The translations under genes were made by a program, and so were the position numbers. Below the pieces are notes generated by a model. That model did not search any database, was not told where the DNA came from, and worked only from the letters and a program-made list of their open reading frames with translations. This document shows positions 20,640-33,290 of a DNA stretch of 64,000 nt, piece by piece. The stretch is from NCBI RefSeq assembly GCF_030247195.1, contig NC_080671.1:73717412-73781411 (forward strand), given 5' to 3'. Origin of the DNA: Topomyia yanbarensis. Its lineage: Eukaryota > Arthropoda > Insecta > Diptera > Culicidae. Numbering within the stretch: position 1 is the first letter of the stretch; the number at the start of each line of letters is the position of its first letter.

Positions 20640-21640
20640 TAGTCAGGTTTAACTAAAAACACAAGATATGAGAAGAAGCAGGATAAAACACGTTTCGTTT
20701 TTTCCTAAGTGATTAACTTAAAACTTCAGTTCTGGGAACTGTGGTAAAACGGGTGCACATGTTTCGAGGAGCACATGATTTATCTTTGACTGATTTACGG
20801 TCTATTTTAAATGAGAATTAATACATTTGATCAACCACTTTATGAAATGAAGGGCCAGATTTCACTTCACACTTGAGTTATGAGAAGAGTTGGGGTAAAA
20901 CGGATACACAAGCTTCGTGCGGTCCTTCTAACTATCTTTAATTGATTCCCTGGACTTTTTTTTTAAATAATAATAACTACTTTGGATGAGTCGTATTCGA
21001 CTTCTTCCCTAAATGTAAAACCGGATTTAAATTTAATCTTGAATTATAGGAAGAATTAGGGGTAAAATGGATTCAAACATTTCATGCGTCCATTATGACT
21101 ATCTGAAATCGATTTCTAGAACTTTTTACATAAGCAATACAACTATTGATTAACTGCATGTAAACTCTTCCGAAATATATTACCACAATTGTTCTTAATT
21201 TTCTTAATTTTCCTATTGAGTTTGGTTGAAAAATGGGGTAAAACGGGTTCACACGTTCTGTGCAGTTATTCTATCTTCTCTCGTTTCCTTGGGCTTTTTT
21301 GCATACAAAACACTACTTCTGAACACCTGCACTAGGTCTGCTTCCGATATGTTGAGTAAAGTTAAACTAAAAACCCAACATTTTGGGAAGAATTGGAGTA
21401 AAACGTATTAAAACGTTTTATGCAGACAACTCCATTATCTTCTATAGAATCTTTGGATTTGTTGCAAAAGAAATACTAACTACGGTAGCCCGTATTTAGT
21501 TTTCTTCCAGATTATATAGTCAGTAACAAAAATAAACACAAACAAAAAGGAATTGGGGTAAAACAAGTATGATAGTATACTTTGCGATCATTTTAAATAC
21601 AGTGCATATTTTCGATAATCGCACTTAGCGTTCTATTGCG
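20640..21640 (-). repeat. Same ~155-bp array in reverse orientation
   Basis: The complement of the unit mark ('ggggtaaaacgggt') recurs near 20750, 20896, 21058, 21235, 21396 and 21548. The outermost units of both arms share features that inner units lack (actatcat just before the mark, then 'gtttg.gtttat'). The whole 17790-21640 therefore looks like one structure with long inverted repeats made of tandem units, a foldback-like design. The turning point is near 20600-20640. Confidence 0.85.
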
Positions 21641-21649
21641 CCATTGATT

Positions 21650-24130
21650 AAAGTCACGTTTTTTGAAACTTCTTCCCACTGTGCGATATAGCATCATGTG
21701 GAAACCAAAGCGATACAGGTTATACGAAATAGGACTCGCTAAGGGGGTCATCTGAGGCAATGTGCACACATATCGAGAAAGATTTTACTGCAGTCGTTCA
21801 ATTTTTCCAACGTAGTTTGTACAATATTACCAACTAAACTAAGCTAAACTCCATGTCTTAATTTTAGCACGTTGTCGTAAATTTCTTTTCATCGATGCCG
21901 CTGCTTGATTCTTTGGAGGTGGCCTTCAACAAAAAAAACCTACGCATTTTTTCCGCCTTTTACACATAGATCTGTTTACATTCATCTTGTAGGGTCTCAC
22001 TGGGTTGTCGCCAGTAGAGCTATTCGACTTCTAACATCAATGCTGCAGTGGACAAACAAAAAAACCTTCGTGCAGGTATGCGAAGATTTCAACCGGAGCC
22101 ACCCTGTGCCTAATTTACATGCTATACATAATTAAGGAACAAATTTGAGTCGTTTTTATGCTTTCTTACATCTTTCGTAGAAATTGTTCCAACCATTCGT
22201 AAAGCTTTTAAGGCACTTCTATTGCGGTTAGCATAATAGAGTCAAACAGAATCAAGATGGGAATAATATACGCAAACAAAGGGTCAAACCAAATAGAAAT
22301 AAAATCTAGTTAAGATTCATCGTGAAAAGATATATGGAAAGTCTGTCTTCAGCTGGATTCCAGGAAGTTACAATTGGTTCCCAGATCTGACGGGGTCATT
22401 ACCTACCGACGCACGATTGACAACGGATCCCGGTATGCTTCAATCATAATCGCAGTAGCAATATTGCTAGTTTTACGACCTCCAAACAAGCCCTAAACCA
22501 GCTACAAGGTACCGGAAGGGTAATGGGTAATGACACAACCTGTGCAATCGTAATAAGGCAATCACAAAACACTGTGTGTTTCACATTTATTAAACTTAAG
22601 TAGCATATCATCAGTCTGCTATATAATGACTGTTCCCTCGGGGTCATGTCTGATTCTTGGCGGTTTCGTTGCGTTGTTTATTTCTCGAGTTTTATTTTTT
22701 GTTTTGGTTAAGCTTTTTGCCACAGTTGCAGTCGTAAAAAATCCGCGATTGTAATATACATTCGTAAAAAGGAGTGTCCTTGTGACGTAATACAAACCGA
22801 ACACGTACCGGAACCATTGACCTACAGAAGGGGTATATTCTTATTTTCATTCTCCGATCGGTGGAATGAACATTGTCAGCAATTTACTCAATTAAAAAAT
22901 AGTAAGGAAACATGCACACAAACACATTTGCCAGGAACACATAAAAAGACAACCATTGAGATATTGCTAATTTTACGAGCCTCTCCCCCATCGCCTTCTA
23001 ATGTGAAGAAATGCCTTCCACTCCGTGAATTAGTTGTGGTAAAAATTGTACAATTGGCGAACACCAAAGCCTGCACAATGCACATGGTCGTCTCTTACGA
23101 CGACGTGCTACCACCTCTCGCGCATCGGCTGCCGTACGGTCGGTCTACTCGCTCGTCGCTGAAACCTATTTCAAGTCGGTGACTGCCTCACAGACGGCGG
23201 CGATATGGAACGGAAGATCTGCGGCCCAGATTGAGTGAGGCTCACCATGGCTGGCGCTCGTGGTTTGCTGTACATCGACGGATGGAGCCTGCAATACGCC
23301 GGTTATCGTCGTGCACCGCGACGAGAGCCACATTCAGCTTCAGAATCCATTTTAAGTCGCAACGACTGCCGCAACTGGAGGGAAGTGCACTTAATTTCAG
23401 GTCTGCTGCACTTGCTGACACTGTGCGTCAGTTTATTATCTCCCGTATAAGTATACATGTTATCATTATTATATATGAGTATCGGTATCAAGCGATTTTC
23501 ATACATTTCCCCGCCGTCTTCATTCTCGTAATAATTTTATAAAATAATATTCTTGTTATTTTTTTTTTGCTCTTCAACCGTTGATACGGTCGCGACGATT
23601 TGCCGGGAAAAGTAATATCCAAAGAGGGTGGGACGATGGGTGACGGCATGGCGATTGGGGACGAAAAAATATAACCTGAAATGATCATAATAATTGCGCT
23701 GTCTCCTTTTCATTTTGGGCAATTTTCAGGAAGATCGTCAATGGATCGCAGTGTATGGTTGGTTCGTTGGTTGGTTACATGAGTCGATGGATGGACTGAT
23801 TGGCGATCGAAGGCGTTGAGCGATTGTAACATTGGATCGGTGTACTGCCAACAGGATGAACCCCCGGGGGCATTTCGGAAAGTAAGGTTAGGTGTACTGT
23901 AAAATTACGTCGCATACAGGGGTACCTCTTTTACACCTTCACCTCTTACCTAAGTGGTGCACATGTGTAGGAAAGTTGACGATCTGGTGCGCACTTAGTT
24001 ACACGACAGCCAATAACTGGAACGTTTTGATAAAACCTTTTCGAGAACTATTCTAGTCGCACGCGAATTGATAGCTGCATTGCCAACAAAAATGGTTACT
24101 TTTATTTGTCCGAAAATTTATAACTAGATG
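21650..24130. other. Unassigned region with several short frames
   Basis: Frames of 60-120 codons occur (for example 22817-23182). One starts at an ATG at 23247 in a good context (ctcaccATGG) and gives 67 codons beginning MAGARGLLYIDGWSLQY. None shows a known domain. Bases 22940-23430 are less AT-rich than the surroundings and might hold a host exon, but no complete gene structure is visible. Confidence 0.3.
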
Positions 24131-24562
24131 AACAAATAAATAAATAAATAAATGAAATAATGAATAAATAAATACATACATAAATAAATAAATACATGAA
24201 ATAAATAGAAAACAAATGCAAATACAAAAATAAATAAATAAAAAAGCAAATTTAAAAAATGCCAATATAAATGAACTAATAAATATTAAAACAAAAATGG
24301 TTTATTTTATTTGTCCATAAATTTACTAGATGAACTAAAAAAATGAATAAATAAATAAATAACCTAATAAATAAATAAATAAATAAATAAATAAACCAAT
24401 AAATAAATAGTCAAATAAATAAATAAATAAACCAATAAATAAATAGTCAAATAAATAAAAAAGTAAATAAATGGAATAACTACAAAATAAATGTAAATAA
24501 GAAAATAACTAAATGAATAAGTAAATTTAAAAATAAATACCAATATACATGAACGAATAAAT
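24131..24562 (+). repeat. (AAAT)n-rich simple repeat
   Basis: Long imperfect runs of AAAT/AATA units dominate. The reverse-strand frames here (rich in Tyr, Ile, Phe, Leu) are products of the repeat and are not genes. A ~60-bp segment ('aaaaatggtt..ttttatttgtcc..aaattta') occurs twice, near 24088 and 24293, suggesting a larger duplicated unit. Confidence 0.95.
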
Positions 24563-24849
24563 AGTTGAAAAATCAAGCAATTTGTCCTACATAAAGGAGC
24601 CTTAAAATAAATGTAAATAGTGGTCAACGTGACATGTACTTTTTATAATCAGTAGGTCGACTTAAATTTCTTGAAACTAGGGATTACAGGGATTTTTAAA
24701 ACTACACTTAAAAACTCAGGAGTAATTGAAAATTTGACAATTTTAGACTACCTAAAACTAGGAATACAGTTCAAAGTACATGAGGGATCAATTATTTAGA
24801 CTAGGGGGTCGGCAATTGAATATAAATTCTATATATGATCAAGGCTTTT

Positions 24850-25202
24850 GTCTGTCACGTTATAAGTTTAAGCATATGTCATAAGATAAGTCTGCAAAAA
24901 TCAGATTCCTGTACCCTACATTTTTTCTACGGAGAGCTTTTTCTATCATAGGTTTTCGCTTTATTGACGTTTTAATTCGTCCGTCACGTTACGAAATTTT
25001 CGGCGTGAGTTTTGAGGGTTCTCGACAAAATTGAAAAGTCTGTTTCGTTGGGCCCCAAATTTGCATGAATACAGATCTAGGTCAAAGCTTGGAAAACTAA
25101 GAAGGGTTTGAAATATCGTTTTCCTTAAACAAAATGTTGTTTTCGATTTTATGGAGTATTCTCAATGATCTGTCAGGTTACAACCAAAATCTGTCACGTT
25201 AC
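24850..25202 (+). repeat. Recurrent 'tctgtcacgttac' motif
   Basis: TCTGTCACGTTA or near copies occur at 24850, 24980, 25169 and 25190. The motif is probably part of an unclassified interspersed repeat. A related 'gtggtcaacgtgacatg' sits at 24621 in the opposite orientation. Confidence 0.5.
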
Positions 25203-26149
25203 AGTTGTATTTCTATTGAAGCAATGTGGCTCCAAGCTCTAGCATTATCAGCTAGGGGAGCGCAGACAATTCGTGTACGCATATATGTAGTAAGCCACAC
25301 GGTCATTCATATCAAAACAAATTTACGCTATCCACACAGACGATGGTGACTAAATGCATAGCAGGATTCGGGTTCGATAATAACCCATTTAGACCACAAG
25401 TTATATTCCATTCAAATAGTCAGTGAAACATGTAAATTTCCGACCTTGAAAGGGATAATGTAGCAGTGCACCCTCTAGCCTCCTTTGTATAAGGAAACTG
25501 GATAAGAATTAAAATCACATTTAGCACTAGAAGATATAGGGTGTACTAAAAGATGAATTGTCATTTTTTGACTATTGAAGCCAATCAATTTGTAAAATAT
25601 AGTTAGTATTTGTTTTTCACCGTTCATGACCTCGCTAATCCGAAAAAGTTTCCCTCCGGCGTGAGGAAGCTCTATCGTCTCAAATCCACTTTGTGTCTTC
25701 CAAAAGGATTTCTCTATACTACTTGTACTGCAGGTGGTTCGTAGTAATCTTATCTTTGGACTTAGATCTGTAGAAGTTGACGAAATTGAAGTCCTCGTCA
25801 CGCGGGAGTTTCGTAGCCTAACCATCGGCGAAATCTTTAGTGATCCGTAATGCTGCATATTAAAGAAAAATCTGCAAATCCTCCCGATCATCATCTGTTC
25901 TCAGACGGTGACAGTGGGTATGGCTCCTGAGAAACTCAATCAAATTCGTGAAGTAATAAAATGAAGTACCGCTTGTCTATTTGTAACATTCATCGCTCGC
26001 CTACCAAACGAGCAACATCATGGCTATAACGTCCGGACGGTACAATAAGTAGTTAAAGACTGTTAATCATGTTCATATTTGCGCTCGTTTCTTTGCTATG
26101 TGTAAAGCTTATCATGTGCGCAATTCGAAACGAGTATAGTAATACTATG
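25203..26149. other. Unassigned sequence with a 139-codon reverse-strand frame
   Basis: The frame at 25475-25894 (minus) has no recognisable domain, signal peptide or membrane segment. The neighbouring LINE lies on the opposite strand, so the frame is not explained by it. It may be a chance opening or an unknown mobile-element fragment. Confidence 0.3.
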
Positions 26150-27815
26150 GTATAGTTCAAGTTGTGTACACTCGATGATGTGCAATGTCTTGTGAATTGT
26201 TCGCGAATCACTTTGCTTCCGTTTTTTTCGCTTGATGTCGGCCTCTATGCAGGAAACCGCGCCGGCCGCTTTGGACGTCCCAGCTGATGTGGTTGACCTA
26301 AGAACGTCTACAATAACGCCAGAAATGATCAGATCGGCTGCATTAAATTGAAAAATTCGTACTCTTCTGGACCTAATGGTATTTCTGCAGTAATGTTTCG
26401 TCACCGTACTGCAGATTTAACAGAACCTCTGTGCTGTATTTTCAATCGTTCATTTTCCGAGGCGAAATTTCCCGGAATTTGGAGACAATCCATAATGTTA
26501 CCTGTCTTCAAAAACGGAGATCATCGAAAAGTGAGGAATTATGGTGGTATAACTAGCCTGTCTGCTGCTGCAAAGTTATTTGAAATCATAGAAAGCGCCA
26601 TGATTCAGGAATGCACTTGTAACTACATTTCATTCGATCAACACGGTTTCATTCCTTTTCATTCATTGGTAGATTTGTCTCGACAAATTTATTAGAGTTC
26701 ACCTCGACATGCATCACGCAGATTGAAAACAAATCTCAGATTGACGCAATTTTCACTGACTTGACAGCTGCTTTTGACAAAATCGACTTCTTTGCAAACT
26801 GTCGCATACCAGTGCTTCGGAACAATTTGTGGCTTGGCTGAACTCGTATCTAACTGCCAGAGTATTACGTGTAAAGGTCGGCTCCTATTTTTTGACTGCA
26901 TTTTTCAACGCGTCTGGAGTTCCTCAAGGTAGCAACCTCGGTCCCATGTTGTTTGTTTTCAACGATGTAACACTGTTTCTGCGGGGCAACTGTAAGCCAG
27001 CTTATGCTGATGATCTTAAAGTATATTTTGTTGTATATTCGATCGGAGACTGCGAACGTCTTCAAGCACTACTGGATTTGTTCGTTTTATGGTGTCAAAA
27101 AAACAAATTAGTTGTAAGTATCCGCAAATGTGTGTTGATTGCATTCCATCGTATTGCAACACCAATTGTATATTGACGGTGTTTCACTGACCAATGACTC
27201 AGGATCGTTCTGTTGGATTCTAAGTCATCATTCGAGGCACATCGCTCAGCCCTTATTTCAAAAGCTACTCGTCAGTTGGGATTCATCGCGAAGGATTTCA
27301 CCGCTCCGTATTGGCTGAAAGCACTTTGCTGCTCTTTAGTCCATCCAATATTGGAAACTGCCTCTGTTGTTTGGTGTCCACATTAGACGCTTACAGAAAC
27401 GATTCATTCGTTTAGCGTTGAAAAACTTGCCATAGCGTGATCCTTTCAATTTGCCTCCGTATCCTGATCGATGTGGATTATTAGGATTAGACACGCTGTA
27501 GCGACGTAGGAAGACCCAACAAGCATGGAGAAATTGACGCACCGCGTCTATTGTCATTAATGGACTTTCGAACACCATCCACATCGACTTGTAGTACAAC
27601 GCTATTGTATCCTAGATTCCACAGAACATAAATCGGATACAATGAACCGCTCATATCGTGTATCCGCATATTCGCTATAGATTTGTTCGATTTTGGAGAA
27701 GATTCTAGTCGGTTTACTAATCAAATTCGGGGCTCTAGGTTATTCTAAAATTAAGTTTTGATATTATAACACATTCATTAAGACCAAGTGTGAGATGATA
27801 AATTGAAATACAAAT
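26150..27815 (+). pseudogene. Decayed Jockey-like LINE, RT region to 3' end
   Basis: The RT domain is readable across several frames: PEMIRSAALN then KNSYSSGPNG (26315-26385), LPVFKNGDHRKVRNYGGITS, FDQHGF, DAIFTDLTAAFDKIDF (first catalytic Asp, about 26730-26790), SGVPQGSNLGPMLF (about 26918-26960), and YADDLKVYFVV (both remaining catalytic Asp, about 27000-27035). Order and spacing match the Jockey clade of non-LTR retrotransposons. Stops and shifts at about 26345, 26690, 26800 and 27174 disable it. A decayed C-terminal part follows, and the element ends in 'aattgaaatacaaatacaaaat', a typical LINE tail. No endonuclease is present, so the copy is 5'-truncated. Confidence 0.85.
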
Positions 27816-29150
27816 ACAAAATGAAGTTCAGCACACTGCAGGCTGCCAAGTGTGTGCTCCTTGTTAGTTAGCATTGGGATTTTTTTAAGCTTGTGTGTGC
27901 GTTGAGCTGGTAATTCTCATGTCAAAATGCATTTGGTGGTTTGTAGGTACCTAGAGTAATGAACCTATTGGCATACACGTTTCATATTTCGGATATACGT
28001 TAGACGATGTATCTGGGTGTCTAGTTAGACGATGATCATCGGGAATTTATTGCATCAACAATTTATTTATAACATGCTTCTGTAGGTATTACCAAAGCAC
28101 GGGCGGACTCAACTGGGTTTGTGCTTACTTAAAGGCAGGGGTTAGTTGGAGATTTTGGTGGGTGAGGAGATTGAGTTATGTTAGAGCAGTGACCAAGAAT
28201 AGTTTTTATTTTTATCACAGGTTTGCAAGCATTCGCTTTTATACCAATCAAATTCCATGAGACACATTCAGCTGCGTATGTTTTTATATAGGAGATTCAA
28301 AGTGGAGCAGAGCGCTTGATTTATTATTTCAAACAGCTTTTTTCGAACTTTGAAGCTGATATATGCTGCCGTTGTACATGTTGCTTCATTTGAAACACAT
28401 TTATATCTATGTTTTGAAAAAAGAGTATTACTTACTACACTAAAATTCGGTCGACCGTGGAATTTTTTTTTTTTGAGTCAAGTAATGACCAAAGGACACG
28501 TTCATGAATGGTTTAGTTTTAAATATTTTGTAGTAAATAATATTACCATTAAAATAATAACGGTCCCCTCAACTATGTCCTGGAGAAAATGTTTATTGTT
28601 TTAAAGTGCTTGTACATTCCAGCACACTGTATGTGATGGTATTTTTTCGAATTTGATAAAGAACGATTAAGATTTTTGTTCACCAAATTTGAAAAAAAGC
28701 ATCCCAAACGACTTACTTAGAGTTCCCGATAATAATTTACGGCTCAATTTAAAAGGGAAATCTTCAGTGTATTTTACTTACTTGCGGTTATGTCTCCGAT
28801 ATTATCCACCCATCTTTTTGTTCTCGTCCTTCATCTAGCGCAACTTTTCACTGATCATATCAAGACTCTTTTCAAGACAAGCTTTTCCCACTGAAACACG
28901 TGTATTTTCCAACAAAATCGCTATTAGAACTTTCCAAGTCTGACCAATAGTATAGAACATTGCTACATAATTAATAAAGTGTCCGAATACTAAGTGATAC
29001 ATGCTTTAACATTTGATTTAATGTGTCCTTAATTTGCTCTAAGCCAATTCGGTAACCATAATAAAGCAGGCCCGTGTTCAAAAAAATGGGGGGGTGAGGT
29101 GATTTCAAACATGTCCCATAAGGCGTTTGATTTTTTTTTTAGAATTTGTT
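27816..29150. other. Unassigned AT-rich sequence
   Basis: No supported gene or repeat. The frame at 28350-28604 has no domain. Confidence 0.45.
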
Positions 29151-29339
29151 ACACAAAATATCGTTTGAGCTCTGTCACGCCAGGAACTAGTCGTTGAAGA
29201 AACCCTGCGAGCGTGACAGTCAAGGCATGTAAACCAACCTGGCGACATCTATGGATCGGTTCTCGTCGTTTCGATATTAGCGACAGTTGTGAGTAGACCA
29301 ATTTAACAGCAAAGAACCGTCGATCAGAAGGTACTAAGA

Positions 29340-29560
29340 GCCAAAAGTGAATCTCCGTATAGTGCCAGCCATACCGTCGACGCTTTCAAGAGGGAACCCA
29401 ATAATTCAGTGAGAAACGCATCGAAAGTGTTGAATCGCGATGAACGACGCAATACAATGGGAAAATCACGTGCGCGGAAGCTCTACTCCCAGCTGTTAAC
29501 GAAATCGTTTTATCTCGTCATGGAGAGTGTCAGCTATTATAACATCCGGAGAATCCGTGC
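29340..29560 (+). pseudogene. Possible mariner-like transposase remnant (ITm/DD37E-like)
   Basis: One frame reads DAFKREPNNSVRNASKVL, then RDERRNTMGKSRARKLYSQL. The second block resembles the segment just before the first catalytic Asp in mosquito ITm-type transposases, and the first resembles their DNA-binding start. The part between them has been deleted, and the catalytic region beyond is unreadable. Terminal repeats were not found. Recognition is by eye and moderate. Confidence 0.4.
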
Positions 29561-30265
29561 ATAAAAAGGTTGTTGTTCTTTTCGTGCAAGCCAGCAACCG
29601 AACGATGATCTGATAGTGAAAAGATGTGCTCGAAGAAGGTATCGCGAGGCACCACCGAAGTTCCGATGATATTTACTTATGGTCGAAGATGCGTGAAAAA
29701 TTTGTTATAGTTCAACCTCAAGGGCACTTATTTTATCCGGCTATTTTTAAAAGTAGGTTCCAGTTCGTTTTTGCTCACGAATGACTTGGAAAACTCCTGA
29801 TCTAGCAAGGCATTTGCTACGTACAAAAAACCTATTTTCGTTACAAACAAGACTCTGTGTATTAAAATATTCAAGAGAGTGTGACTGAAAAAACGTAGCT
29901 TCCTTTTATTAGGTCCCATAAAGGATATGTGAAATTTTTGGCCATATAAGGACAGCTGGAACTATAACTTGGAAGCGCTTTGATACTTCGCCGATGAGTT
30001 GGATTTCGCAGAAAAAAACGCTAATCCCACTTGAAAAATATTGAACAATTCTCAAAATGAAACTTCAAACAATGATAGGGTGATACTGAATACAAACTTA
30101 TCTGGAGATAGAGCTAATTTCTATCGTTCAAAGCAAACTACCATTTTAAATAAAAAAAGTAGACGGTACTCTAGGCAGGACTTGCCACCAACATTTTTTT
30201 CCAAGTTATTTGTGTTGGCTGGGTAGCCAAAAATATTCGATTGCATAATTTTTTTACTCATTTTA
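29561..30265. other. Unassigned sequence
   Basis: Nothing beyond short chance frames is visible. Confidence 0.45.
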
Positions 30266-30512
30266 CTGCCCATAAATGCATAAGAGTCCCATATTGAAAA
30301 ACAGCAAGCCGAGAAAAACGCGGTTCAAGATTTACATTTTCAGTGAGCCTTATGGGTGGGACACCATGCTTTGGTATTTTTTTCGATATTTTCTGAACAA
30401 ACCTGGTAATCTTATTTGTATATTGTGATTCAGCGGGGATACCGCACACAATCCAACAGATAACTCATTTTCGACAAAAATCCATATGGGACTCTTATGC
30501 TTTTATGGGCAG
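30266..30512. mobile_element. 247-bp MITE with 29-bp inverted repeats
   Basis: Bases 30266-30294 and the complement of 30484-30512 match at 28 of 29 positions, beginning CTGCCCATAAATGCATAAG. The interior is noncoding. A target duplication is not clear. Confidence 0.88.
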
Positions 30513-30973
30513 AGTAGAAGGAATTATCGAATTATTTTGTCTTGAATTGCCACTTTAGAAAAAAGTAATTCTTTTCAATCTTTCGTACTGTAATCGCTAA
30601 AGAAGATACAAAAAATTTTCCAAGAGCTGGAATTTGGTCCTTCTAACTTTGAGGTGCAGTATAATTTATGAGTACTTATACAAATTATTCATTTCATAAA
30701 ATTGTTGCGAAAAATGTAAAATTGCGATTGTTTATTTGCAATTTTCGCTGTCAAACTTATTTTGATTTTAAACACAACAAAAATTTCATAATTAATATGA
30801 ATGCATAAACACGCCCCACAGTTAGTTTATGTCGACTAGTGTGCTCAAGCTATTTAAAGTAAACTCATCGTCGATATCTCAACATTCGTTGTTGCCGCAA
30901 ATATCCATCTAGAAGTACACCGATAATTCAAAGTTAATAAATCGGGTAGCGCCACATTAGCAGAAATCGTGTG

Positions 30974-31822
30974 CGCATAGTTAGGCTTAAATACGTTGGG
31001 CATAAGTACGTTAGGCATACATACGTTAGGCATAAGTAGGTTAGGCATAATGGACGTTGGGCATAACGGACAATTGGCATAATATACGTTAGGAATAATA
31101 GACGATTGGTATAATGTACTTTAGGCATAATGTACGATAGGCAATTGCATCCAAATATTGAAAAATAAATCAGAATAATCAACAAACATTAAGTTTTTGA
31201 ACCTATGGAAACCTGTAGTGTTGTGGACAGCATCAGCATTAGGGTACGGATGTAACTTTTGTGACGATACCTTACTGGTAACTCGTCGCAGTACACGAAA
31301 AAACTATTACTCTTACCAGACAATTAGAATAATATGGGAGATAATCAATATAGAAGCATCAAATGCATCATTCTTTCTTTCGTGAGCTGTTCTTCAAGGC
31401 ATATATTTTCTTGTTGGATAACTGCACCATGCATGTACGTAAAAACTAATCTAAGTTATTTACGTTATTCATACCTTAATACAAATGAAATTGATTATAG
31501 ACAAGAGTGTTGAGCCTATTCTAGTATTGTGCAATTTATCGGTCGTAATAAAATAACGGCAAGCTGAGTTTCCGCATATTTAAGCAAGGATTTCTTCAAG
31601 TATATACAACAGAATAAAATGTTGATCGAGTTTGATCAGCTTCCAAAGTAATTCCACAACTTAAAAAAAAGTTTCAACATTCACGCTCTCACCACGCAAA
31701 CTCATCACCGCCTAAATTCCGTTAAGTGATACTTCATTATGCCAATCGTCCCTTATTCGTAACGTTTATTATGCCTAACGTACGTATGCAAATGTCATAT
31801 GCCCATCGTTGTTATGCTTAAT
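30974..31822. repeat. Inverted pair of 15-16-bp minisatellite arrays
   Basis: The left array (30974-31146) has about ten units of the type GTTAGGCATAATGTAC. The right array (31738-31822) has four or five units in the opposite orientation (ATTATGCCTAACGTAC). About 590 bp separate them. The apparent reverse-strand MPNVLMPN repeat protein (30854-31048) is only the translation of the array. The arrangement suggests one element with tandem-repeat inverted ends. Confidence 0.8.
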
Positions 31823-32872
31823 GGGGTACACCCACAGAAAACCATGTCCCTTATTATTTGTCCATAAATTGTAAATTGTTTCTATTGTATCATCTTTGCC
31901 AAGAGGCAATTCCATATGCAAGAAAAAAATCTCAGTAATTATCCACTAATAACTGTTGAGGTTAGGTAACATCATTTTTAAATTAAAAAATCAATTGCAA
32001 AAAACGAATAAAATTGCGATCCCATCAAATTGATGATGTGATAAGATCACCAAAGCGGTTATGAATTTATGCAGGATCACTTCGACAGTGAGGCACCGTC
32101 AGCTTCGCCATTGCAATTTATGCATATACCGCCAGCATTATCAGGTGGAAAAACATAACCGGTACTACTAGTGTTGGAATACGTTGACCGGTGTACCCTT
32201 GCCTTACCCCCCGGGGTAAAGGCGGCTATCGTGCTGCACTGTCGTCTTGTTGTAGCAAATTGTTCCACGGTTGTTACCCAGCCAAGAGTATAAGTATGAG
32301 ACACGACGACGTATCGCGGCACCGCCAAAGGAGAACGTTGACCTGTGCGAAAATTGAACATATTCGCGAGTAGTGTGAAGCTGGTGAATTTTCATTTACC
32401 AATAAGAGCAGGCGCCAACCCCGTCCGCCACTCCGCTGTAACTCAACTAGAAAACACTTTAAAGCACTTGACTTTATCAACGGTGACTAAATTAGTACAG
32501 CATAATGTTGCAATATGCGGAATAATTTGAATAGGAAACATGCAGACCTGGACAAGCAAAAAAGCTACCAATAAAAGGCAAATTTTGCGATCGCATGTGC
32601 CCGAGAGGTGCAGAAAAGCAGGTAAAAACGATCACGACTGAAACTTGGAGAGAGGGAGATCCCTTCAAATCATCACTGCGCGGATCAGCGATTGACGGTG
32701 TTTTACGAAGTTGAGTTCTTCCCTCATCACAACAGCAAGCAGGAACAAGAGCCACTAATACAGCGATGGCTGCAAAAGACGTTCGATATTTTCGCTGTAG
32801 CTCCTCTTTGAACGAATGTGTGGAAATCGGATGGCACGGTAAGCGCATGACTTTCTCAGTTTGTTGCAGTAC
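31823..32872. other. Unassigned sequence with weak coding hints
   Basis: A reverse-strand frame (32492-32848) includes a hydrophobic stretch FAAIAVLVALVPACCC that could pass for a signal peptide. A forward frame from the ATG at 32766 (MAAKDVRYFRCSSSLNECV) reaches a donor-like G|GTAAGC at 32838. The two conflict, and neither product is recognised. Confidence 0.25.
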
Positions 32873-32918
32873 TATAAATATATTCGAACAGTCAACCGTA
32901 CCGACCAGTTCAATCAGT
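32873..32918 (+). promoter_or_regulatory. Candidate core promoter
   Basis: TATAAATA at 32873-32880 is followed by CCAGTT with its A 34 bases downstream (32907), and TCAGT at 32914-32918. About 60 bases later an ATG (32972) opens 'MKRIFNHAG' and then a donor-like G|GTAAC, resembling the very short first coding exon of some insect cuticle and secreted-protein genes. No second exon was found, so this stays tentative. Confidence 0.33.
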
Positions 32919-33160
32919 AGAAACTATTACAGAGCCGCTTAACAGTACACACGCAGAAACTATTTTTTACGATGAAACGCATCTTTAACCATGCCGGTAA
33001 CGTGCTAGTTGTCTGAAGCAAAGAATAACCAGGAATAAAGAATTAGCATAAATTGACTCATGTTATTCGGAGGTTTGTGCTCGCCAAAACGGAAAGTTAA
33101 GTGCTTTGATGGAATATGCCTTTTTCGAAACGCTTGTTTATTTGTTTTTTTTTTTCTTTT

Positions 33161-33290
33161 TTCTATAGAAAGGCTATGCAATCACTCTGAAAATCGACTA
33201 GCTAACCGAGGCCCGGAGAGCTGAGTCTTTTATACCATTCGATTCAGTTCGTCGAGTTCGGCAAATATCTATGTGTGTGTTTTTTTATAG
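33161..33290 (+). mobile_element. 'tctatagaaagg' mosquito element, left-end fragment
   Basis: 'ttctatagaaaggctatgca' and the following 'atcactctgaaaatcgac..ctaaccgaggcccgg', 'ttttataccattcgattcag' and 'cgagttcggcaaat' match 36386-36500. The internal part is missing. Confidence 0.75.

Noticed and set aside
17790..21640. CRISPR-like array
   Set aside because: Units are adjoining diverged tandem repeats without unique spacers, in an insect genome.
24053..24627. Reverse-strand frames of 70 and 87 codons rich in Tyr/Ile/Phe/Leu
   Set aside because: They are translations of the (AAAT)n simple repeat.
25475..25894. 139-codon reverse frame as a gene
   Set aside because: No domain, start context, splice sites or repeat family support it.
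29170..29215. LTR-like or TIR-like palindrome tgtcacgc..gcgtgaca
   Set aside because: The two parts are only about 35 bp apart, with no partner copy, primer-binding site or target duplication.
30854..31185. Repeat protein with MPNVLMPN units
   Set aside because: It is the read-through of the 15-16-bp minisatellite, without a start context or conserved ends.
32492..32848. Secreted protein gene on the minus strand
   Set aside because: The hydrophobic stretch lies about 24 residues after the start, the rest has no pattern, and a forward-strand reading fits equally well.
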